This document shows, piece after piece, positions 36,424 through 45,371 of a DNA stretch of 64,000 nt. The position numbers were made by a program, and so were the translations under genes. Source of the DNA: Flavobacterium beibuense F44-8 (GTDB lineage: Bacteria; Bacteroidota; Bacteroidia; Flavobacteriales; Flavobacteriaceae). The notes under the pieces were generated by a model. It did no database searches. It worked only from the letters and a program-made list of their open reading frames with translations, and was not told the DNA's origin. The stretch is taken from contig NZ_JRLV01000004.1 in assembly GCF_000769915.1 (NCBI RefSeq), positions 1-64,000 of the forward strand, in the 5' to 3' direction. The stretch's first letter is position 1; the number at the start of each line of letters is the position of its first letter.

Positions 36424-37788
36424 TTACAGGAATGCCTTATCTACGGGCTCCCACAACTCAATTTTATTCCCTTCGGGGTCTACTATCCAGGCAAATTTAC
36501 CATAATCATAAGCTTCGGGTTCTCCAACAAGGGTTACACCTTCCTCTTTTAGTTTAACTAATAAACCATCCAGATTATGCACCCTAAAGTTTTGCATAAA
36601 CTGCTTTTGTGAAGGCTCAAAGTATTTCGTATCGGCTCCAAAAGGCGACCATTGTGTAGATGCTTTATTTCCTTTGTCATCTATCCACCAAAAAGTACAG
36701 CCATAATCATCGGTATTGAGTCCTAAATGTTTTTTATACCAGTCTTTAAGTTTAGACGGATCTTCACTCTTAAAGAAAAACCCTCCTACTCCAGTAACTC
36801 TTTTCTGTGGCTCATTGGTTTCCGGTTCTCCGAAGTATAAAGCCTTAATCTTATCTACAATTACCTGCGCCAGTCGTTCGTGGCTTTCAAAAGTCCATCC
36901 GGCAATATGCGGAGACAATAACACCCTGTCAGAATTCAACAGGTATTGAAAAGCTTCCGGTATATTACTATCTGTAAATAAATACTCAAATGAAGATTTC
37001 TCGTATTCCAGTACATCCAATGCAGCGCCTAAAACTTTACCGCTCTCTATAGCATCGGCTAAATCATTAGTCACAACACTTTTTCCACGTGCGGTGTTTA
37101 TTAACCAAAACGGTTTGGCAAAAGCATTGATAAAATCGGCATTTACCATTTTATTAGTTTCGGGAGTCCAGGGCGTGTGCAGGCTAAGTACATCTGCTTT
37201 CTGCTGTAATTCTTCAAGCGAAACCTGTTTGGCATTGGCATCGCCTACCATCGGTTTTATATCATAGCATAATACCTCAACTTCAAAACCACGTAGTTTT
37301 TTGGCAAACGATTTACCCATATTACCATAACCGATAATACCAACCGTTTTTCCGTCAAGCTCATGCCCGCGATTACCTTCCCTAATCCATTTACCCGAAC
37401 GTATTTCCCTATCGGCACGGTTAAGATTGTTGAATAATGACAGCAGCATACCCAGAGCCTGTTCTCCTACCGCATTACGATTCCCTTCGGGAGCAGCAAT
37501 AAGGTTTACGCCTTTGGCTTCGGCATAATCACAATCAATACTCTCCAGTCCTGCACCCACACGGGCTATGAACTGAAGGTTTGTTGCCTTATCAAGAAAA
37601 GCCCTGTCGATATCAAAACGGCTGCGGATAACAACACCGTTATATTCGTGGATTTTAGCTTCAATTTCCTCTTTGGTCGATTTGTAGTCGGCGTGATTTT
37701 CAAATCCGGCCTGTTCCAACTGATCCCATAAAACAGGATTGTTGCTGTCTATATGTAAAACTTTTATGTTTTTGGCATTTAAAGTCAT
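36424..37788 (-). CDS. D-2-hydroxyacid dehydrogenase fused to a VOC (glyoxalase-like) domain
   Basis: 454 residues. Residues 1-318 are a D-isomer 2-hydroxyacid dehydrogenase close to phosphoglycerate dehydrogenase: NAD-binding TVGIIGYGNMGKSFAKKL, INTARGKSVV, catalytic Arg in LINTARG and His in LLSPHIAGWTFES. Residues 325-454 are a vicinal oxygen chelate domain (VTGVGGFFFKSEDPSKLKDWYKKHLGL ... WIVDPEGNKIELWEP). The usual enzyme is about 315-320 residues, so the VOC part is a true in-frame extension with a short linker (PETNEPQKR). The reaction of the fusion is unknown; the first half suggests serine biosynthesis or 2-oxoacid reduction. Confidence 0.85.
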   Translation of the reverse strand: MTLNAKNIKVLHIDSNNPVLWDQLEQAGFENHADYKSTKEEIEAKIHEYNGVVIRSRFDIDRAFLDKATNLQFIARVGAGLESIDCDYAEAKGVNLIAAPEGNRNAVGEQALGMLLSLFNNLNRADREIRSGKWIREGNRGHELDGKTVGIIGYGNMGKSFAKKLRGFEVEVLCYDIKPMVGDANAKQVSLEELQQKADVLSLHTPWTPETNKMVNADFINAFAKPFWLINTARGKSVVTNDLADAIESGKVLGAALDVLEYEKSSFEYLFTDSNIPEAFQYLLNSDRVLLSPHIAGWTFESHERLAQVIVDKIKALYFGEPETNEPQKRVTGVGGFFFKSEDPSKLKDWYKKHLGLNTDDYGCTFWWIDDKGNKASTQWSPFGADTKYFEPSQKQFMQNFRVHNLDGLLVKLKEEGVTLVGEPEAYDYGKFAWIVDPEGNKIELWEPVDKAFL

Positions 37789-37833
37789 GTCACTTGTATT
37801 TGTGACACAAAGTTACCAAAGTTTATTACATAT

Positions 37834-39183
37834 TTACGAAAGCGTTTCGTTATGCTGCGAAAGATCCAGACCCAATTGTTCTGATTCTTCCGAAACACGA
37901 AGGGGAATAAACAGATTAGTGAATTTGTACAGCACCAAGGCTCCAAAGAAAGAGAAAAACGCCACAAGCACTAAGGCAATCATGTGATGTGTAAAAACAC
38001 CCCATCCGCCATGCAGTAAGCTTGCGTTTTCCCCCTCGGCAAAAATAGCCGTAAGTATCATCCCCATAATACCACCCACACCGTGGCAGGCAAAAACATC
38101 AAGGGTATCGTCTATTTTTTTAAGCTGTTTCCAGTGTACCATTACATTAGACACTATAGCAGCCGCAAACCCGAAGAATATACTTTTAGGGATAGATACA
38201 AACCCGGCAGCAGGTGTAATAGCTACAAGTCCCACAACGGCACCTATACAACAGCCCAGTGCCGAAACCTTCCTTCCGTTAAGCCTGTCGAAAAAGGCCC
38301 AGGTAAGCATAGCCGAAGCCGAAGCAATGGTTGTAGTAGCAAATGCCATGGCCGCAGTATGATTTGCTGCCAATGCCGACCCGGCATTAAAACCGAACCA
38401 GCCAAACCAAAGCATCCCTGTACCAAGAAGTACAAAAGGTATATTAGTAGGTATGTGTTCTACATTTTTACGTTTACCCAATACCAGTACCCCTGCTATG
38501 GCGGCAAAACCGGCACTCATGTGTACCACGGTACCTCCGGCAAAATCTTTCACGCCAAAGTAAGCACCAAGGAGTCCGTTAGGATGCCAAACCATGTGGC
38601 ACAACGGTGTATAGATAAACAGACAGAAAAGACATATAAATAAAAGAAATGATATAAAACGGATACGTTCTGCCAGCGACCCCGTAATGATAGCCGGAGT
38701 GATAACGGCAAATTTCATTTGAAAAAGGGCAAACAGGATAAACGGAATTGTTGATGCCATTTGCGCATGCGGGTGTTCGTCTACAAAATCGAAAAAAGCA
38801 AAATCGGTTGGGTTGCCTACAATACCATATTTCACTCCGTCGATAGTTATACCTATCGATTCACCAAAAGAAAGGCTAAAACCTACCGCTACCCATAACA
38901 GACTTATTACCCCCAGACAGATAAAGCTTTTAAGCATGGTAGAGATCACGTTCTTTTTCCCAACCATCCCTCCGTAAAAGAAGGCTAACCCCGGTGTCAT
39001 TAACAATACCAGACACGAAGCCGTAAGCAACCAGGCCACATCGGCAGGTACTATGGTATCAGTACTGTTAAATTGTGAAGTTGTTTTGGTAGGGGAGGCA
39101 TGCTCCCAAAATAATCCGGTTATAGCAACCGCAGCAGTAATAAAAAAAGCAACAATCCAGCGTTTTTCTAATTTCTTTTCCAT
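37834..39183 (-). CDS. amt: Ammonium transporter
   Basis: 449 residues of the Amt/MEP/Rh family with eleven membrane helices after an extra N-terminal hydrophobic segment (IVAFFITAAVAITGLFW). Signature stretches: DVAWLLTASCLVLLMTPGLAFFYGGMVGKKN, DFAGGTVVHMSAGFAAIAG and FACHGVGGIMGMILTAIFA (twin-histidine region). It conducts ammonium across the inner membrane. No PII (glnK) gene is adjacent. A -7 element on the minus strand (TATCTTTG, 39207-39214) lies 24 bp upstream of the ATG. Confidence 0.95.
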   Translation of the reverse strand: MEKKLEKRWIVAFFITAAVAITGLFWEHASPTKTTSQFNSTDTIVPADVAWLLTASCLVLLMTPGLAFFYGGMVGKKNVISTMLKSFICLGVISLLWVAVGFSLSFGESIGITIDGVKYGIVGNPTDFAFFDFVDEHPHAQMASTIPFILFALFQMKFAVITPAIITGSLAERIRFISFLLFICLFCLFIYTPLCHMVWHPNGLLGAYFGVKDFAGGTVVHMSAGFAAIAGVLVLGKRKNVEHIPTNIPFVLLGTGMLWFGWFGFNAGSALAANHTAAMAFATTTIASASAMLTWAFFDRLNGRKVSALGCCIGAVVGLVAITPAAGFVSIPKSIFFGFAAAIVSNVMVHWKQLKKIDDTLDVFACHGVGGIMGMILTAIFAEGENASLLHGGWGVFTHHMIALVLVAFFSFFGALVLYKFTNLFIPLRVSEESEQLGLDLSQHNETLS

Positions 39184-39206
39184 AACACCCCTTAAAATTA
39201 CAGGGT

Positions 39207-39214
39207 CAAAGATA
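39207..39214 (-). promoter_or_regulatory. -7 element of the amt promoter
   Basis: TATCTTTG on the minus strand, 24 bp from the amt ATG. No TTG at the expected -33 distance, which could indicate activator dependence. Confidence 0.4.
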
Positions 39215-39287
39215 TAAAAATATAGTTTTTTAATTATTGAAGCTTAAATTTTTGAGGGTATTATAAAAACACCCCTACTTTTGCCCT

Positions 39288-39425
39288 TTATTTTTTTGAT
39301 TTACTAATTAATGCTTTCAAAAAGATTTCTTCTTCTAAATTAGTCAGTGCTTTTTTAATATCCCAACCGGAAATTAGTTTTTCGTCATTGTTGGATATTT
39401 GACTTTTGGATAATTTCTGCCTGAA
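39288..39425 (-). pseudogene. Possible coding remnant downstream of vsr
   Basis: On the minus strand, in a frame shifted by one base from vsr, an open stretch of about 45 codons runs through the vsr end and about 97 bp beyond it to a TAA at 39288-39290. It has no ATG. The translation (for example GWDIKKALTNLEEEIFLKAL) looks protein-like, amphipathic and well composed. It could be the remnant of a gene cut by insertion of the restriction operon, or a lost tail. Chance is possible in so short a stretch. Confidence 0.25.
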
Positions 39426-39813
39426 TTTTATTTACAACCTCATCAAGATTTTTCCTGATTTCCTTACTCCAGAAACGGAGTACTGTCCATCCCTGTGATA
39501 TGAGATATTCGTTAACCTCCTTATCACGCTCTATATTCTTTTCAATTTTTTTATGCCAGAATTCCTGATTGGTTTTTATACGGTACTTCTCGGTTTCCCA
39601 GTTTTTACCATGAAAAAACTCGCTATCAACAAAGACAGCGAGTTTGTATTTTTTAAACGTGAAGTCGGGTTTCCCGAAAACAGTTTTTGTGTTTTTCCTA
39701 TATCGTAATCCTGCATACCACATCGCTTTACCTAACAACACTTCATCTTTTGTGGCTTTACTTTTTATAGCAGCCATATTACGGGAGCGCTGTTCGGGAG
39801 TGTGACGGTCCAT
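39385..39813 (-). CDS. vsr: Very short patch repair endonuclease
   Basis: 142 residues. It nicks 5' of T in T:G mismatches that arise when 5-methylcytosine deaminates in the target of its partner methyltransferase. Motifs: RSRNMAAIKSKATKDE at the N terminus, KPDFTFKKYKLAVFVDSEFFHGKNW (catalytic Asp and metal/zinc region) and YLISQGWTVLRFWSKEI. It is slightly shorter than E. coli Vsr (156 aa). It starts 2 bp after the nuclease gene stop, as the last gene of the restriction-modification operon. Confidence 0.93.
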   Translation of the reverse strand: MDRHTPEQRSRNMAAIKSKATKDEVLLGKAMWYAGLRYRKNTKTVFGKPDFTFKKYKLAVFVDSEFFHGKNWETEKYRIKTNQEFWHKKIEKNIERDKEVNEYLISQGWTVLRFWSKEIRKNLDEVVNKIQAEIIQKSNIQQ

Positions 39814-39815
39814 GA

Positions 39816-41129
39816 TTAAGAGTTATTTTGTGTAAGATCTAAAATTTCACTAGTCTTATATAAGCTTTGTAAATCTCCCGATTTAACCCTAAACTGGCTT
39901 CTTTTCTTAACTTTTGGTTTTGTTGATATATTTTCAAGCTTAATACCTGGATCGTAATATACGTTACCTTTAACCATTTGCTCTAAAAACAATTGAAAAT
40001 CTGTACCTACTCCAATAATAACTTTATTTCCATATTTATAACTACGTCCTCCATTATTTTCCGACATAGACGGGACAAAACAAGCTTGATTATGTTTTCT
40101 ATTCCAATGTAATAGCATTGACGAAAAACTCCATGATGCAGCTTCTCTACCTTTATCATCAACTAAAACAATAGCTCCATCAGTATTTCGAATTTTGCCA
40201 GTTTCATTATCGAACCCCATTACTTCCATCCTTAGGTTTGTTCTGTGATGCAATTCTCCTGCTCTATGAATACCTCCAAAATTCATCCTATCAGGCACTC
40301 CATTTAAATCATTATACCCATACTTTCTTATAAAAGCCTCAGCTCCATCAGTTTTATAATAACCATGTGTAGGTTCAGGAGTCATGAGTGTGATTACTTT
40401 TGAATTAATTTTTTCAAAATTATCAACCCCAAACTGTTTCACTTCCCACCCTAAAAAATCTGGCTCTGAAAATCCATTTGGAGTAATCCCTAATTCTGCT
40501 TCTAAAGTATATCCTCCACAATTTGAAGATTCACAGACCATAACATTCCCGACACTATCTAATCTTTTAGATTTTATCCACCCCATATTATAAATACGGA
40601 ATAATTCAGATATGAGCTTAACTCTATTATCTTCAAAAAGAGATAGTTCTATTACCCTAAAAACTCCATAATTATCAAAAGAATTGTTATTAACCTCTTT
40701 AGCTAATGGAGAATCAGGTGAAGCTACATAGCCTAAAATTTTACCTTTATCTGTAACCCCTAAAAATAACAATCTATCAGCCAATCTGGTTGCCATTAAT
40801 TTTGAAGGCGCTTTTTTTGATCGTAATAAAAATCCAGAAAACCTAACTTCGGGATATTTAGGATAAAGAATTAATTGTGAGTAAGGAGCATCACTTAATG
40901 TACCATCTTCAACAACCCAAGAAAAATCAATTTTAGCTTTAAAACGCTCTTTCTTCCAATCACCTGCTGGCTCATTAAGAATTTCTTTTATCGGGAAAAT
41001 ATTCAGAATATCGAAACTACCCGCCAGATAAACCTGATTTTTAGAGTTATCATTAGGTGCTAGTTTTTTTACATAAACTTTTTTACACCCATATGAAGAA
41101 AAAATTGCTTTAAGGTTTATCAAATCCAT
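39816..41129 (-). CDS. MvaI/BcnI-family type II restriction endonuclease
   Basis: 437 residues. The region at about 219-232 reads [15 protein letters not shown], a PD...ExK active site of the form seen in MvaI and BcnI (Asp near 223, Glu and Lys near 228-230). These monomeric nucleases cut CCWGG and CCSGG. The protein is longer than MvaI (about 246 aa), so it carries an extra N-terminal domain of about 190 residues. The start lies 20 bp inside the end of the methyltransferase gene. The adjacent Dcm-like methylase and Vsr support a CCNGG-type target, but specificity is inferred. Confidence 0.82.
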   Translation of the reverse strand: MDLINLKAIFSSYGCKKVYVKKLAPNDNSKNQVYLAGSFDILNIFPIKEILNEPAGDWKKERFKAKIDFSWVVEDGTLSDAPYSQLILYPKYPEVRFSGFLLRSKKAPSKLMATRLADRLLFLGVTDKGKILGYVASPDSPLAKEVNNNSFDNYGVFRVIELSLFEDNRVKLISELFRIYNMGWIKSKRLDSVGNVMVCESSNCGGYTLEAELGITPNGFSEPDFLGWEVKQFGVDNFEKINSKVITLMTPEPTHGYYKTDGAEAFIRKYGYNDLNGVPDRMNFGGIHRAGELHHRTNLRMEVMGFDNETGKIRNTDGAIVLVDDKGREAASWSFSSMLLHWNRKHNQACFVPSMSENNGGRSYKYGNKVIIGVGTDFQLFLEQMVKGNVYYDPGIKLENISTKPKVKKRSQFRVKSGDLQSLYKTSEILDLTQNNS

Positions 41130-42333
41130 TTGAAAACTGTTTTAATTGTTCAACTACTTTTTCTCCAACGGCCTGCATGAGCGGAGAAACTACTGAATTT
41201 CCAAACTGCTTATACGCCTGATTATCTGAAACAGGTATAACAAAATTATCTGGAAAACCCTGTAACCTCGCACATTCTCTAGGAACTAATCTCCTTGGGT
41301 TCTTACCTTTTTGAGGGATTAAAATTTCTGCACCATCTTTATAATATCTTGCGCTCATTGTTCTGGATATTCCGTTCAAATCAGTTAAACCAAAACCAAA
41401 ACCATTACCTTTTGCTCTGTGTTTTCTGGCATACTCTTGCAGATAACTCCATAATTTATCTGACAATGTATATTTATCTTCAACTTTAGGCAGCAGTATC
41501 TCTTTTACAGAATGTTTGACTTCTTTCAACTCAGGAAATTCAAAATTTTCTTCACCTTTAAAATATTCATTATCAAAACCAACAATTATTATCCTTTCTC
41601 TATGCTGTGGAACATAATACTTACCATCAAGCACTTTATAATAAATAGAATAGTTTAATTCCTTTAAGGTATTTTGAATTACTTTAAAAGTATTCCCCTT
41701 ATCATGTGAAACCAGGTTTTTTACATTTTCAAGCATAAATGTTTTAGGTCTTTTATGCTTTAAGATTCTTGCTATATCAAAAAATAAAGTTCCTTGTGTT
41801 TCATCAAGAAAACCATGTTTTCTACCTAGAGAATTTTTCTTTGAAACTCCTGCTATAGAAAAGGGTTGACATGGGAACCCTGCTAATAAAACATCATGAT
41901 CAGGTATATCTTTTTCATCTATTTTAGTAATGTCTCCAAATGGGACTTCACCAAAATTTGCTTCATAAGTTTTTTTTGAAAAAGAATCCCATTCACTTGT
42001 AAAAACACATTTACCACCTAAATTTTGATAAGCAAGTCTAATTCCCCCTATTCCTGCAAATAAATCAATAAACTTAAATTCAGGTTTCTTTGGAGGAGGA
42101 AACGGTATATCCCATTCTATAGGTAAATAATATTGAAAGTCTGGCTCCTCAACTAATTGTAATTTTTCATGTGTATCTGCCAGATAATCTTCAGCCCCAG
42201 GTTTAAAATATTCAGAAACTCCATTAGTATGATTTTGAAGATAATGAGTAAAATTAGCCAAGCCACTATCTGTCTTTTTATCAACCTCTATATTGAGCTT
42301 TCTTTTAACAATGCTATACTTCTTCCCTTTCAT
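41110..42333 (-). CDS. DNA (cytosine-5-)-methyltransferase, Dcm-like
   Basis: 407 residues with all C5-methylase motifs in order: [35 protein letters not shown] (catalytic Cys), [59 protein letters not shown]. The target region between VIII and IX includes GNGFGFGL and [16 protein letters not shown], closely resembling Dcm and EcoRII methylases (CCWGG). It protects host DNA from the downstream nuclease. Start and the controller stop share one base (TAATG), so the genes are translationally coupled. Confidence 0.93.
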   Translation of the reverse strand: MKGKKYSIVKRKLNIEVDKKTDSGLANFTHYLQNHTNGVSEYFKPGAEDYLADTHEKLQLVEEPDFQYYLPIEWDIPFPPPKKPEFKFIDLFAGIGGIRLAYQNLGGKCVFTSEWDSFSKKTYEANFGEVPFGDITKIDEKDIPDHDVLLAGFPCQPFSIAGVSKKNSLGRKHGFLDETQGTLFFDIARILKHKRPKTFMLENVKNLVSHDKGNTFKVIQNTLKELNYSIYYKVLDGKYYVPQHRERIIIVGFDNEYFKGEENFEFPELKEVKHSVKEILLPKVEDKYTLSDKLWSYLQEYARKHRAKGNGFGFGLTDLNGISRTMSARYYKDGAEILIPQKGKNPRRLVPRECARLQGFPDNFVIPVSDNQAYKQFGNSVVSPLMQAVGEKVVEQLKQFSNGFDKP

Positions 42334-42554
42334 TACTTCATAAAAATTTTATCATTAAAAAAAGAAGCAAAATCTAACTCTAGCGCCTCAACAATCCTTT
42401 CAAGAACCTTAACAGTAACATTTCTTTTTCCTGTTTCAACTCCGGTCATATATGTCCTGTCCACTTCGGCAATATTTGCCAAAGCTTCCTGAGATATGTT
42501 TTTCTGTTTTCTTAGTTCGCGGATTCGCTCACCAATCTTCTGATTGATATCCAT
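42333..42554 (-). CDS. XRE-type controller protein of the restriction-modification system
   Basis: 73 residues, essentially one helix-turn-helix: [52 protein letters not shown]. The length and position fit C proteins that time nuclease expression after entry into a new host. It is the first gene of the operon and overlaps the methyltransferase start by one base. A dyad resembling a C-box lies about 50 bp upstream (42601-42626). Confidence 0.85.
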   Translation of the reverse strand: MDINQKIGERIRELRKQKNISQEALANIAEVDRTYMTGVETGKRNVTVKVLERIVEALELDFASFFNDKIFMK

Positions 42555-42600
42555 GCAGTTATAATTTGTTCTCTATGAGAAACAAAACTATCAGGATGTA

Positions 42601-42626
42601 GACTTTGATACAACGGGTTATGAGTC
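42601..42626 (-). promoter_or_regulatory. Candidate C-box operator of the restriction-modification operon
   Basis: A 26-bp partly symmetrical element begins GACT and ends AGTC, with GACTCATA readable from the minus strand. This recalls the GACTyATAGTC half-sites bound by C proteins of type II systems. It lies 47-72 bp upstream of the controller ATG. The inner positions are only partly symmetric, so the call is tentative. Confidence 0.4.
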
Positions 42627-42657
42627 ACATGGATGTTTTGTGAATAACTTCATAAAA

Positions 42658-42680
42658 CAAAAAACCGGCTTACGCCGGTT
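42658..42680 (-). terminator. Terminator of the secreted Tyr-rich protein gene
   Basis: On the minus strand AACCGGC and GCCGGTT form a stem with a 4-nt loop, followed by T residues. It lies 31 bp beyond the gene end and shields the restriction operon from read-through. Confidence 0.8.
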
Positions 42681-42710
42681 CTCATTTTAATAAAGTATGT
42701 AGTGTATGTA

Positions 42711-43127
42711 TTAGTATCTGGCTACTCTTCTGCGAGGCTGTTTATGGTAATGTTTGTTTCCGTGTTTAACCTTTTTAACTTTATACGGTTTATTATAGTA
42801 AGTGTAAGGAGTTCTTCCGTAGTAGTTGTTTACCACCACTTTCTGGCAACGGTGGAAATCATAATTTCTGTAGGCAACCGGTACATAAGCCGTACGCACC
42901 CATGCTCCGTTGCTCACGTATAAATAATTGTTTGCGGTGATGTCGTAATACACATTAATTTCGGGCATGTAATAATATCTTGCCTCCACATGTGTAGCCG
43001 GTACCCATACTGCTGGCGCCGGCGCCGGAGTACCAATGTTCATGTTTACACTTACAGATACCTGGGCTTTTGCAAGTGCTCCTGTCATCAAAAATAGTCC
43101 AACGAGTAAAATTCTAAGTGTCTTCAT
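42711..43127 (-). CDS. Small exported Tyr/His-rich protein of unknown function
   Basis: 138 residues. Signal peptide to about residue 21 (FLMTGALAKAQ). The mature part is basic and rich in Tyr, Asn and His (HVEARYYYMPEINVYYDITAN, VVVNNYYGRTPYTYYNKPYK) and ends KQPRRRVARY. I do not recognise a named domain, although similar short exported proteins are common in flavobacteria. Monocistronic, with a perfect inverted repeat in its upstream region (43199-43218). Confidence 0.65.
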   Translation of the reverse strand: MKTLRILLVGLFLMTGALAKAQVSVSVNMNIGTPAPAPAVWVPATHVEARYYYMPEINVYYDITANNYLYVSNGAWVRTAYVPVAYRNYDFHRCQKVVVNNYYGRTPYTYYNKPYKVKKVKHGNKHYHKQPRRRVARY

Positions 43128-43198
43128 AATTATTCAGTTTAGGGCTGTTTCTCAAAAAGTAAAAAACAGCGCGGTTTTGTAACGGTATAGCCAACAAC

Positions 43199-43218
43199 CA
43201 TGCCTAAAACTAGGCATG
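43199..43218. repeat. Perfect inverted repeat CATGCCTA-AAAC-TAGGCATG
   Basis: An 8-bp perfect dyad with a 4-bp spacer lies between the divergent secreted-protein gene (minus) and the 72-aa protein gene (plus). No T run follows on either strand, so it is not a terminator. It may be an operator. Confidence 0.5.
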
Positions 43219-43304
43219 CATAGAATTTTTATTTAAAAAATTTTACAAACCATTGAAAAACAAGACTTTATTTTTTAGTAATTTTATAGTTTAATCCCTC
43301 GCTT

Positions 43305-43523
43305 ATGGAAACAAAAAGAGAAATAACCGAGAAAATTTTTAAGATAACGGTGCTCATTCAGGAGAAATATCCGCAGTTGTCAAGCTATTTGGGAGAGGTA
43401 CAGGAAACACTTCCGGCACTGGAACACCCCGAGGTAGACTCTAACAGCCTTTCCAAATATTACCAAACGCTGGAAACCATGTTACAGGACTACCTTATGG
43501 AACACCCCGAGCTGGAGGGTTAA
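43305..43523 (+). CDS. Small acidic protein of unknown function
   Basis: 72 residues, helical and acidic (METKREITEKIFKITVLIQE, ... TMLQDYLMEHPELEG). No signal peptide or membrane segment. The coding appearance is good (GC at third positions, no rare stretches) and similar short proteins occur in flavobacteria, but I cannot name the family. Its stop overlaps that of the convergent TPR-HTH gene by 4 bp. Confidence 0.6.
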   Translation: METKREITEKIFKITVLIQEKYPQLSSYLGEVQETLPALEHPEVDSNSLSKYYQTLETMLQDYLMEHPELEG

Positions 43524-44998
43524 TTAATAAGGTACGACAGGAAGTCCTCAACCGATTTATAATCTTCCCTGAGCAGTTTCTTTTTGAGGCGCATTTTGCA
43601 CACCCTCACACTTTGTGGCGAAATGCCCAGTATACTTGCCATGTCTTTTCCGTTTAGCTCCAGGCGCATTAATACCATAATACGTATTTCGGCTTCAGTA
43701 AGATTTATCCGACTGTCTTTTATCCTTGAAAAGAAATCGGGGTAAATGGAATTGAAACGCAGCCTGAACTTTTCCCAGTCGTCATCGGTAAGTATTTTTT
43801 GCTCCAGTAGTTGGGCTACTTCCTCCTCGCTCACCTCTTCGTTAGAGACGATCTCATTTTCCTTCTCCTCCTTCAATTCGTTTATTATGGCATTCTTTTT
43901 AGAAAGATCCAGTATATAGGTTTTAAGTTCCCTTTCCTTTACATGTATCATGCGTTGGGAATTATACAAATCCAATTCCAACTGACTCTTTTTAAATCGA
44001 ATTTGAGACAGGTACCTGTATACAAAAAAGGCAATAATCAACAATGCTATAAATACACCAAACCCTATAAAATACAGTCGGTTTTTAGCAATCTTCTTTT
44101 CGTTTTGCAGATTTTGGATCCTGAGGTTTTTTACCTCAACCCCCAGCCCGGCCTGATAGCGTAACAGTTGCTCCTTTTGATTGGACTCCAGTATTTCATG
44201 CTGTCCCTCATAATACTTTTTATAATAATATAATGCCGAATCGGGCCTGTTAAAACGTTCGTGATTGCGCGACAGCTCCATATAGGCTTCACTAATACGC
44301 ACCTTACTGTTAAGCTTCAAACTAAGCTTGAGGCATTTTCGGGAGTTTTCAAATGCTTTTGCCTTATTTCCTTTTAAGGCATATACTACCCCAAGGTTTT
44401 GGTAAGCAGTAGCCATGCCTTCGGTGTAATGATTATCAAGGCATTCTTCCAGCGAAATGTTATAGTATTTTAAGGCAGCATCAAGTTGGTCTCCGTAACG
44501 GTATATCTGCCCCTGATTGTTATAGGCCAAAGCCAAATCAATATGGTCGTCAAGCTTCTTGAATATTTCTATCGCCTTATTATTAAACTCAAACGCTTCA
44601 TTAAAAATACGCTTCTCCTTTAATATAAGTGCCCTGTTAGTATAGGTTAAACCCAGCAGTTGGGGTAAATTGAGCTTTTCTGCCAGTTGTGCAGCCTCAT
44701 TATAACACTCCATTGCAGCCTCATTATTTTCAAGGCGCCAGTATATTAAACCTAAACTATTAAGCAAATTTGCCATATGTTCTTCATCGCCGGTTTGTTT
44801 AACATGCTGATAGGCTTCGGTAAAATACTTAAGGGCTTCTTCATAATTACCCATGCGCCAGTGATCGTTGCCCAAATCGGTTAACGATATACTTTTCCTG
44901 ACAACTTCGTCGGGTAAATTAGGGGTTTTGCCGGTGTCTGGTTTACATGAAATAAAAAAGAGCATCAGGAGGAGTATTCCCCTAACGTAATTTTTCAT
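43520..44998 (-). CDS. TPR lipoprotein-type transmembrane-HTH regulator
   Basis: 492 residues. The N terminus resembles a lipoprotein signal (LLLMLFFISC). Six or more TPR units follow (about 35-290: LLNSLGLIYWRLENNEAAMECYNEA), then a membrane span at about 308-330 (LYFIGFGVFIALLIIAFFVY), a coiled coil, and a C-terminal LuxR-like HTH (about 425-490: EAEIRIMVLMRLELNGKDMA, GISPQSVRVCKMRLKKKL). The domain order matches the regulator at 3739-5580. Predicted to sense an extracytoplasmic signal and bind DNA. The targets are unknown; the small RNA and symporter upstream are neighbours. Confidence 0.8.
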   Translation of the reverse strand: MKNYVRGILLLMLFFISCKPDTGKTPNLPDEVVRKSISLTDLGNDHWRMGNYEEALKYFTEAYQHVKQTGDEEHMANLLNSLGLIYWRLENNEAAMECYNEAAQLAEKLNLPQLLGLTYTNRALILKEKRIFNEAFEFNNKAIEIFKKLDDHIDLALAYNNQGQIYRYGDQLDAALKYYNISLEECLDNHYTEGMATAYQNLGVVYALKGNKAKAFENSRKCLKLSLKLNSKVRISEAYMELSRNHERFNRPDSALYYYKKYYEGQHEILESNQKEQLLRYQAGLGVEVKNLRIQNLQNEKKIAKNRLYFIGFGVFIALLIIAFFVYRYLSQIRFKKSQLELDLYNSQRMIHVKERELKTYILDLSKKNAIINELKEEKENEIVSNEEVSEEEVAQLLEQKILTDDDWEKFRLRFNSIYPDFFSRIKDSRINLTEAEIRIMVLMRLELNGKDMASILGISPQSVRVCKMRLKKKLLREDYKSVEDFLSYLIN

Positions 44999-45224
44999 AA
45001 ATGTGTCTCTTTAATAGCTTGGGTCAAATGTAAATCTTATTACCGACTAATCAAATCAAAAGTCAACAATTTGCTAATGAGCATTTTGATCGTTATTACC
45101 ATAAACTCATAAAACTGTAAATGGGAGTTTTTGGGCTATTTAGAAATAACAACTTACTAAAATGTCACACTTTTTCGGTTATAAAAACAGATAAATTCAA
45201 TGTAACTCTCCTGAAAAGGTATAA

Positions 45225-45365
45225 AACAAAAAAACCTTACGGCAAGCCGTAAGGTCTGAAAAAACATCGCACTGTAATCACTACCACTATGAAGGTGCGA
45301 GTTTAGCTAGTTCATTCTTAAAAAAATAGCGCACAAAATCCTATATGGATTGGTTATCAATTTTA
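45225..45365 (-). ncRNA. Candidate minus-strand small RNA 3 (about 140 nt)
   Basis: A promoter with TTTG (45402-45405) and TACATTTG (45372-45379) 22 bp apart predicts a start near 45365. The transcript ends at a perfect 9-bp stem ACCTTACGG/CCGTAAGGT (45234-45255) followed on this strand by seven T residues. There is no coding frame in between. In the body, GTGCG at 45295-45299 (plus reading) can pair with CGCAC at 45268-45272, extended to six pairs, or with CGCAC at 45330-45334, giving mutually exclusive hairpins. It is unlikely to be the leader of 43520-44998 because of the terminator and a 230-bp gap. Confidence 0.5.
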
Positions 45366-45371
45366 GGTATG

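Noticed and set aside
38083..38643. 186-codon open frame on the plus strand
   Set aside because: It lies wholly antisense to the ammonium transporter, with Cys/Lys/Tyr-rich composition typical of a shadow frame, and no start context.
39207..39384. Ordinary promoter pair for amt and vsr in the spacer
   Set aside because: vsr is the last gene of an operon running toward this spacer and needs no promoter here. Only the amt -7 element is supported.
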